Source of the DNA: Lachnospiraceae bacterium
GTDB taxonomy: Bacteria; Bacillota; Clostridia; Lachnospirales; Lachnospiraceae
Direction of reading: 5' to 3'
NCBI GenBank assembly: GCA_017467845.1
Contig: JAFUKH010000010.1
Span: 1-64,000, forward strand
DNA length: 64,000 nt
The position numbers and the translations under genes were made by a program. Below are positions 59,027-64,000 of this stretch, piece after piece. The notes beneath the pieces were generated by a model, which saw only the letters and a list, made by a program, of their open reading frames with translations, was not told the origin of the DNA and did not search any database. The first letter of the stretch is position 1. Every line of letters starts with the position of its first letter.

Positions 59027-60166
59027 ATGAAGTTCAAGACCAGACTGGTTGTAACGTTTGTAACGATTATTGCGATTCCACTGGTGTTGTGTGCAATTGC
59101 GTTCCTGGTTATCAGTATATATTTAATGAATGTGCGAAATGGTTATCCGCTGAAGGAATTGGACTATTCATTGATTACCAAGGTTCATATGCTGGTGTCT
59201 CATCAGCTTTTGGTGGATATGATTATTGCAATGATTCTGATTCTGATATTTACCGGATGGCTTTTGACCCGTTGGATTCAGAAAAGTGTATTTAATCCAT
59301 TGAGAGAGCTGAATGTGGCCATGACCAAGATAAAAGAAGGAGATTTTGATTACACCTTGCAGACAGATGCAAAGGGTGAAATCGGAGATTTATATCGAAA
59401 CTATGAGGATATGCGACTCCGGCTGAAGGAATCTACGGAAGAAAATGCCCAGCATGAGAAGCAGAATCGGGAGCTGATAAGTAATATTTCTCATGATTTG
59501 AAGACGCCGATTACAGCTATCAAGGGATATGTGGAAGGAATTTTGGACGGCGTAGCAGATACACCGGAGAAGAAGGACAAGTATCTCAGAGCCATCTATA
59601 ATAAGGCTACGGATATGCAGAAGCTGATTAGTGAGCTTACGGTTTATTCCAATGTAGAGAATAATCGAATTCCGTACAACTTCCACCAGATTAATGTGGC
59701 GGACTACTTTAAGGATTGTGTGGAAGAGGTCGGTATGGATCTGGAGAATCGCAATATAAGATTGGATTATTCTAATCTGGTAAGTAGTGATACCGTCATT
59801 ATCGCTGACCCGGAGCAAATGAAGAAGGTCATAAATAATATTATCAGCAACAGTGTAAAATATATGGATAAGAAAAACGGAGAGATTGATATTCGTATTT
59901 TGGACGAGCTGGATTCCGTGCGAATTGAGATTGAGGACAATGGTAAGGGCATTGCCCAGAAGGATCTGTCCAAGATATTCGACCGCTTCTATCGTACCGA
60001 TGCATCTCGCAATTCTATGCAGGGCGGCAGTGGTATAGGCTTATCCATTGTAAAGAAAATTATCGAAGACCATGGTGGATACATATGGGCGACCAGCAAA
60101 GAGGGCGAAGGAACCTGTATCCATTTTGTAATAAGAAAATATAAAGAGTTAACACCGAATTCGTAG
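59027..60166 (+). CDS. Sensor histidine kinase
   Basis: A 379-residue kinase. Two transmembrane helices (about 7-32 and 63-86) enclose a short outer loop of 30 residues, so it probably senses the membrane itself. HAMP region 87-140; HisKA with SNISHDLKTPITAIKGYVEG (phospho-acceptor His); N box IISNSVKYMDK; G boxes DNGKGI and GGSGIGLSIVKK. Its response regulator follows 15 bases later. Confidence 0.93.
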   Translation: MKFKTRLVVTFVTIIAIPLVLCAIAFLVISIYLMNVRNGYPLKELDYSLITKVHMLVSHQLLVDMIIAMILILIFTGWLLTRWIQKSVFNPLRELNVAMTKIKEGDFDYTLQTDAKGEIGDLYRNYEDMRLRLKESTEENAQHEKQNRELISNISHDLKTPITAIKGYVEGILDGVADTPEKKDKYLRAIYNKATDMQKLISELTVYSNVENNRIPYNFHQINVADYFKDCVEEVGMDLENRNIRLDYSNLVSSDTVIIADPEQMKKVINNIISNSVKYMDKKNGEIDIRILDELDSVRIEIEDNGKGIAQKDLSKIFDRFYRTDASRNSMQGGSGIGLSIVKKIIEDHGGYIWATSKEGEGTCIHFVIRKYKELTPNS

Positions 60167-60181
60167 TGGAGGTTGTAGAAT

Positions 60182-60874
60182 ATGAGTAAGATCTTGATTA
60201 TTGAAGATGAAGTTGCAATTGCAGAGTTAGAGAAAGATTATTTAGAACTTAGTGATTTTGAGGTAGAAGCAAAGCATACCGGTGATGAGGGACTGCAAGC
60301 AGCCCTTGAAGGAGATTTTGATTTGGTGATTTTGGATTTGATGCTTCCGGGTATGGACGGTTTTGAAGTATGCAAGAAGATTCGTCAGGAGAAGAATATT
60401 CCTATTTTGATGGTGTCTGCCAAAAAGGATGACATCGACAAAATCAGAGGCCTTGGCCTTGGTGCAGACGATTATATGACCAAGCCTTTCAGCCCCAGCG
60501 AGCTGGTAGCCCGTGTGAAGGCACATATGGCCCGTTATGAGAGATTGGTTGGTGCCGGTCAAAAAGCCCAGAATGATATCGTGGAAATCCGCGGAATTCG
60601 CATTGACAAGACCGCACGTCGTGTATATATCGATGGAGAGGAGAGAAACTTCACTACCAAGGAGTTTGATTTACTCACTTTCCTTGCAGAGAACCCTAAC
60701 CATGTATATACGAAGGAAGAGTTGTTCCGGGAAATCTGGGATATGGACTCCATTGGTGATATTGCAACCGTAACCGTTCATATTAAGAAGATTCGTGAAA
60801 AAATCGAGCCGGATACTGCAAAGCCTCAGTATATCGAAACTATCTGGGGTGTGGGATACAGGTTTAAAATATAA
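60182..60874 (+). CDS. OmpR family response regulator
   Basis: A 230-residue regulator. The receiver domain has the phospho-acceptor Asp in LVILDLMLPGMDGFEV, the acidic pair in IIEDEVA, and lysine in DDYMTKPFSPSEL. The winged helix (RNFTTKEFDLLTFLAENPNH; ATVTVHIKKIREKIEP) is C-terminal. It pairs with the kinase upstream. Confidence 0.94.
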   Translation: MSKILIIEDEVAIAELEKDYLELSDFEVEAKHTGDEGLQAALEGDFDLVILDLMLPGMDGFEVCKKIRQEKNIPILMVSAKKDDIDKIRGLGLGADDYMTKPFSPSELVARVKAHMARYERLVGAGQKAQNDIVEIRGIRIDKTARRVYIDGEERNFTTKEFDLLTFLAENPNHVYTKEELFREIWDMDSIGDIATVTVHIKKIREKIEPDTAKPQYIETIWGVGYRFKI

Positions 60875-60879
60875 TGGCG

Positions 60880-60908
60880 TTGACAAAATGAAGTAGAGAT
60901 TTTAGAAT
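60880..60908 (+). promoter_or_regulatory. Promoter for a short plus-strand RNA
   Basis: TTGACA (60880-60885) and TAGAAT (60903-60908) are 17 bases apart, just after the response regulator gene. It points into the toxin gene's 3' end. Confidence 0.6.
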
Positions 60909-60914
60909 GTAAAT

Positions 60915-61001
60915 AGAAAAGGTGTTGCCGATAGACGGCTAGTCCTTAGTAAATAGTGTACAAAAAGTAACCGTTACCTTGGCTGGGGCGGTTACTTTTT
61001 T
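60915..61001 (+). ncRNA. Candidate antisense RNA antitoxin
   Basis: From the promoter at 60880 a transcript of about 87 bases would end at the terminator AAAAAGTAACCG/CGGTTACTTTTTT (60962-61001). It overlaps the last codons and 3' end of the minus-strand toxin mRNA, as RatA does with txpA. Transcript ends are inferred from the boxes only. Confidence 0.5.
60962..61001. terminator. Bidirectional terminator shared by toxin and antisense RNA
   Basis: AAAAAGTAACCG pairs with CGGTTACTTTTT, so it has T runs in both directions. Confidence 0.85.
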
Positions 61002-61084
61002 GTGCTTTCGATATACGCTATCAAAATCGTTACAATTATGGTAAGAACCATAAATACGATGGAAAGGATTTCAAAATCACTCAT
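60992..61084 (-). CDS. Holin-like type I toxin (TxpA/Hol-Tox family)
   Basis: A 30-residue peptide, MSDFEILSIVFMVLTIIVTI then LIAYIESTKK: a short polar start with S-x-F/Y-E, a single hydrophobic helix and a charged tail, as in putative holin-like toxins (TxpA, BsrG-like). RBS GAGAGGG. Its mRNA begins far upstream, at a likely promoter TTGCAA-17-TAAACT on the minus strand near 61200-61230, giving a structured leader. The peptide would damage the membrane when not silenced by antisense RNA. Confidence 0.75.
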   Translation of the reverse strand: MSDFEILSIVFMVLTIIVTILIAYIESTKK

Positions 61085-61230
61085 AAGTCAGCCCTCTCTT
61101 TCGTAAGATTTCCCGACATACTCAGGATCTCTATGTAAACAGAGGGTCACAGTCCCTCTGGAAGAAGGACTAACCGCTACCGTTATGGCAACACCCATGG
61201 GTATAGTTTAGCAAAAGGAAGCATGATTTG
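61085..61230 (-). promoter_or_regulatory. Long structured leader of the toxin mRNA
   Basis: The region between the toxin start and its likely promoter contains a hairpin, CAGAGGG/CCCTCTG (61119-61139), and pairing segments around CGCTACCGTTATGG. Long folded leaders are usual in type I toxins, where they delay translation. No other gene fits here. Confidence 0.5.
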
Positions 61231-61351
61231 CAATAGAATAAAACTATAACATTAGTTGCAACGTTGTTTGTTTATGATTCTGTCATAATATAGACAACGC
61301 TTTTATTTTATTAGATGATATAATAAAGAGGTGATGGGAGGTGTTCATGTT

Positions 61352-61492
61352 TTGAAGTATAAGAGTGCAACTAAATTGCCAATTGAATTGATAGAGCAGA
61401 TACAGCAATATGTTCAAGGAGAGTACATTTATATTCCTATTAAAGAGAAAGCGGCAGATGGTAATATGACAGATTATGCCATTGAAATATAA
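61352..61492 (+). pseudogene. CD3324-family protein with premature stop
   Basis: From TTG 61352, after GGGAGGTG, the frame reads KYKSATKLPIELIEQIQQYV and GEYIYIPIKEKAADG, the CD3324 N-terminal motif, and stops at TAA 61490. Beyond the stop the same frame continues with family-like KRDEHIYTKHLEGVKNARLA and SLSESSIRRIIIHQ, the helix-turn-helix half. A single stop codon therefore splits the protein of about 88 residues. Read-through or a start at TTG 61523 is possible. Confidence 0.7.
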
Positions 61493-61621
61493 AAAAGGGA
61501 TGAACATATATATACGAAACATTTGGAAGGTGTGAAAAATGCTAGGCTAGCCCTGGACTATTCCTTATCAGAGTCGAGTATAAGGCGGATTATTATTCAT
61601 CAACGAGGGAGGTATGGCGAA

Positions 61622-62527
61622 ATGAGGGATTATATTAATGCAATTTTGTATGATTGGGATATGGAAGATGAGGAAGTAAAGCAAATATATGATTCAGTGT
61701 GGCAAGTGGGAGATAAGTATGTCCTGAAGGTATATGATAATGTGACTATGCTGGAAAGAAACATAAGAATTATATCGATATTATCTGATTTGGAGATTCC
61801 GGTAGGACGTTTGATTCCGAATAGAAATAATTTGACATATTCAAAAGATGAACATAACTACTATATTTTAACAGAAAGATTAAAAGGAAGTAATATCGTC
61901 GGTCTAGAGGAGTTAGACAAATTAAGTTACAAGATGGGAAAAATAATTGCTGATTTACATAATGCATTTTTGCAATGTGAAAAGCAGGATGATTTTTGGG
62001 AGAATAACTTGTTGCTGGAAATGAAAGGCTGGATTGCAGATACCTTTATTAGAAAGGGCTGGGGCGATGTCAATAAAAATCGTTATGATGATACATTACT
62101 AAATTTGGAGAGCTTGTATGGTACATTGCCAGTCCAGTTAATACATAGAGATGTACATTTTGGCAATTTTCTATTTGATAATGGCAATTTTTCGGGCTAC
62201 ATAGATTTTGATTTAAGTCAGAAAAATATTAGAATATTTGATATATGTTATTTTGTTCTTGGCTTATTGTCTGAGGAAGAAAAAGTTGATATTACCCAGG
62301 AAAAATGGTTTGAGATTTTAAAAGACGTATTTCGGGGCTATAATGAGGTGAATAAGTTGTCGCTACAAGAAATAAAGGCTGTTCCGTATGTAATGAAGTC
62401 AATAGAACTGTTATTTGCAGCGTGGTTTTTGAATCAAAATGATAAGAAATGTAGTGAAAACGCTGTTGCAATATTGAATTTTATAGATGATAATATGGAA
62501 AGGATAATGGATGCATTAAAAATGTAA
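61622..62527 (+). CDS. APH family phosphotransferase
   Basis: A 301-residue kinase of the aminoglycoside phosphotransferase/choline kinase fold. The catalytic loop is LIHRDVHFGNFLFD (HxDxHxxN) and the metal-binding motif is YIDFDLSQ. The ATP lobe has YVLKVYDN with the lysine. The natural substrate may be a sugar, amino alcohol or antibiotic. ATG 61622 follows GGGAGG by nine bases; the open frame continues upstream into the CD3324-like sequence. Confidence 0.82.
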   Translation: MRDYINAILYDWDMEDEEVKQIYDSVWQVGDKYVLKVYDNVTMLERNIRIISILSDLEIPVGRLIPNRNNLTYSKDEHNYYILTERLKGSNIVGLEELDKLSYKMGKIIADLHNAFLQCEKQDDFWENNLLLEMKGWIADTFIRKGWGDVNKNRYDDTLLNLESLYGTLPVQLIHRDVHFGNFLFDNGNFSGYIDFDLSQKNIRIFDICYFVLGLLSEEEKVDITQEKWFEILKDVFRGYNEVNKLSLQEIKAVPYVMKSIELLFAAWFLNQNDKKCSENAVAILNFIDDNMERIMDALKM

Positions 62528-62543
62528 TGATTGGAAGGACGTT

Positions 62544-63209
62544 ATGAAAACCGAAATACTCTACGAAGATGAAACCATATTGGTAATAAAGAAGCCGGCC
62601 GGCCTCGCTACCCAGACCTCGAAAATCGGGGAGCCGGATGTGGTTAGTGAATTGAAAAAGTACCTTGCGGAGTGCGGCAAGAAGAATCCGTATATTGGAG
62701 TAGTGCATCGTCTGGATCAACCAGTAGAGGGGCTGCTGGTATTTGCAAAGAATAAGGATGCTGCGGCGGGATTGACGAAGCAGTTTTCCGGCGGGACATT
62801 GAATAAGCGGTATTATGCTCTTGTCTGTGGAAAACCTTTCGCTCAGGAAGGTGAGCTCGTGGATTATCTTGTGAAGGAAGGTAATCTGGCAAGGGTGGTA
62901 CCGGAGGGAACCACGGAAGCAAAAAAAGCGATTCTTCAATATAAAGTAGTGAAAACTATGCCGGAAGGGCTTGCTCTTTTGGACATACATATCGACACCG
63001 GAAGATTTCATCAAATTCGCGTGCAGATGTCCCATGCAGGAATGCCCCTTTTGGGAGATACCAAGTACGGCAGTGATGCATCTATTTCTTTTAGCAGAGA
63101 AGTGGGAGTCCGTCAGGTGGCATTGTATGCCTATGAGTTGGAGTTTAAGCATCCCATTACGAAAAAGGCTATGCACTATGAACTGAAACCGGAGAGTTTT
63201 CGGCAGTAA
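62544..63209 (+). CDS. RluA family pseudouridine synthase
   Basis: A 221-residue enzyme of the RluA/RluD group. The catalytic aspartate is in VVHRLDQPVEGLLVFAK. ILYEDETILVIKKPAGLATQ opens the domain; FHQIRVQMSHAGMPLLGDTKYG is the C-terminal motif. It turns uridine in rRNA or tRNA into pseudouridine; no S4 domain is present. It follows the APH gene at 16 bases. Confidence 0.92.
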   Translation: MKTEILYEDETILVIKKPAGLATQTSKIGEPDVVSELKKYLAECGKKNPYIGVVHRLDQPVEGLLVFAKNKDAAAGLTKQFSGGTLNKRYYALVCGKPFAQEGELVDYLVKEGNLARVVPEGTTEAKKAILQYKVVKTMPEGLALLDIHIDTGRFHQIRVQMSHAGMPLLGDTKYGSDASISFSREVGVRQVALYAYELEFKHPITKKAMHYELKPESFRQ

Positions 63210-63220
63210 GGGATTCTGCT

Positions 63221-63264
63221 TGTAACTATTCAGAGCATATTCGCATGGCTCTGAATAGTTACAC
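63221..63264. repeat. Perfect 16-bp inverted repeat before purC
   Basis: TGTAACTATTCAGAGC (63221-63236) and GCTCTGAATAGTTACA (63249-63264) match fully around a 12-base centre. There is no T run on either side, so it is not a plain terminator. Confidence 0.85.
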
Positions 63265-63433
63265 ATCGTTAATAAATTTTCGGTGTATCGTAAGAAGCGA
63301 CAGATTTACCATAAAAAACGTAAAAACGAAGAAAAATTTAGCGAAAATTGAATTGTCAACAAAAAAAATTTATGATAATGTTTTACTGTTAAGAATGTTA
63401 ACACAAACCCAAGGTACGGAGGAATGATTCAAA

Positions 63434-64000
63434 ATGGAAAAGATTTATTCAGGTAAAACAAAAGATGTTTACAAACTTGAAAACGGCAATGTAATGTTAA
63501 AGTTTAAGGATGATTGTACCGGTAAAGACGGTGTATTCGATCCGGGCGAGAACTCTGTCGGATTAACTATCGAAGGTATCGGTAAGGCTAATTTACAGAC
63601 CTCTATTCATTATTTTGAATTACTTAAGGAAGCTGGCATCAAGACTCACTATGTAAGTGCTAATCTTGAAGATGCTACTATGGAAGTTCTTCCTGCAACC
63701 GTATTTGGTCATGGTTTAGAGGTAATCTGCCGTCTCGTTGCAACCGGAAGCTTCATCCGCAGATATGGCGAGTATATCGCAGATGGTACTGTATTAGAGG
63801 GTGGCTATGTTGAGTGTACTTTCAAGAACGACGCTTTAGGTGATCCTCTTGTTACCGGTGAAGGTCTTGCAGCACTTGGCGTTATGACTCCTGCAATGTT
63901 CGAAAGCATGAAGGAGCAGACCTTAAAGATTACCAAGATTGTAGCTGATGATTTAAAGACTCTTGGTCTTGACCTTTGGGATATCAAGTTTGAGTTTGGT
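63434..64000 (+). CDS. purC: Phosphoribosylaminoimidazole-succinocarboxamide synthase, partial
   Basis: The first 189 residues of a SAICAR synthetase, cut by the window end. It begins [20 protein letters not shown] and goes on with GIKTHYVS and [19 protein letters not shown], the ATP- and substrate-binding parts of PurC. It joins aspartate to CAIR in purine synthesis. GGAGG lies eleven bases before ATG 63434. No purine riboswitch is evident in the 220 bases upstream. Confidence 0.94.
   Translation, partial: MEKIYSGKTKDVYKLENGNVMLKFKDDCTGKDGVFDPGENSVGLTIEGIGKANLQTSIHYFELLKEAGIKTHYVSANLEDATMEVLPATVFGHGLEVICRLVATGSFIRRYGEYIADGTVLEGGYVECTFKNDALGDPLVTGEGLAALGVMTPAMFESMKEQTLKITKIVADDLKTLGLDLWDIKFEFG

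Noticed and set aside
61523..62527. Start of the kinase at TTG 61523
   Set aside because: No ribosome site lies before this TTG, and the added residues belong to the CD3324-like region; ATG 61622 has GGGAGG at a proper distance.
63265..63433. Purine riboswitch before purC
   Set aside because: The conserved loop sequences of the purine aptamer are not seen; the stretch is AT-rich with only weak pairing.

Overview
This is a chromosomal window from a low-GC, anaerobic, spore-forming Firmicute, most likely a Lachnospiraceae (Roseburia/Butyrivibrio/Lachnoclostridium-like). The inference rests on frequent TTG/GTG starts with strong AGGAGG sites, dipicolinate synthase genes (endospores), reverse rubrerythrin with PerR, a class II galT, MecA, VanW-type proteins, Rpn/YhgA-like nuclease genes and CD3324-type proteins. 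No rRNA, prophage, intact insertion sequence or CRISPR array is visible.

Layout. 1-900: end of a tRNA cluster (Phe, Gly, Gly) and hairpin-rich DNA. 0.9-8.5 kb: accessory DNA holding a kinase/GNAT fusion with a possible attenuator leader, a marR gene next to a wrecked DUF5131/MATE region, immunity-gene remnants, an MFS transporter, a truncated LprI-like gene, and a lipoprotein locus whose duplicate was reduced to a scar beside an Rpn nuclease gene. 8.5-20.7 kb: membrane-linked XRE regulator, Ca-binding-repeat protein, thioesterase, ferredoxin-type aldo-keto reductase with AraC regulator, the galK-galT operon, TauE permease, HD hydrolase and small acetyltransferase genes. 21-26.4 kb: phosphoesterase/radical SAM pair, BrnT-BrnA toxin-antitoxin, HAD-nth-exonuclease operon. 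26.4-34.8 kb: VanW, PurM-like, Lrp, aminotransferase and TrmL genes, PilZ, MecA, and a metal permease with a Fur-family regulator. 34.9-43.7 kb: tRNA-Lys and a second accessory stretch: frameshifted DUF3800 gene with a structured leader, LRR surface protein, decayed KilA-N gene, fluoride riboswitch with antiporter, and an XRE/membrane/zinc-ribbon cassette with two operator copies. 43.8-52.2 kb: orphan solute-binding lipoprotein, MGMT-like protein, RsmH-type methyltransferase, asnB, dpaA-dpaB and hisD. 52.5-64 kb: GH31 glycosidase with divergent AraC regulator, DUF4160/DUF2442 pair, perR-rubrerythrin, a two-component system, a type I toxin-antitoxin candidate, an APH-family kinase, an RluA-type pseudouridine synthase and the start of purC.

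How the genes work together. galK and galT turn galactose into glucose-1-phosphate and UDP-galactose. dpaA and dpaB make the spore-core compound dipicolinate. PerR and reverse rubrerythrin form a peroxide defence unit. The permease and Fur-family gene look like a metal-homeostasis unit. The antiporter sits behind an RNA that senses fluoride.

The least explained signals are in noncoding DNA: a roughly 140-bp structured repeat present upstream of two unrelated genes (9.6 and 50.8 kb); two intergenic clusters of hairpins built on GTATCT/AGATAC half sites (20.65-20.86 and 52.26-52.49 kb); a truncated tRNA-Lys copy in front of the Fur-family gene; a pseudoknot-like leader before the DUF3800 gene; and a txpA/ratA-like convergent toxin/antisense RNA locus at 60.9-61.2 kb.
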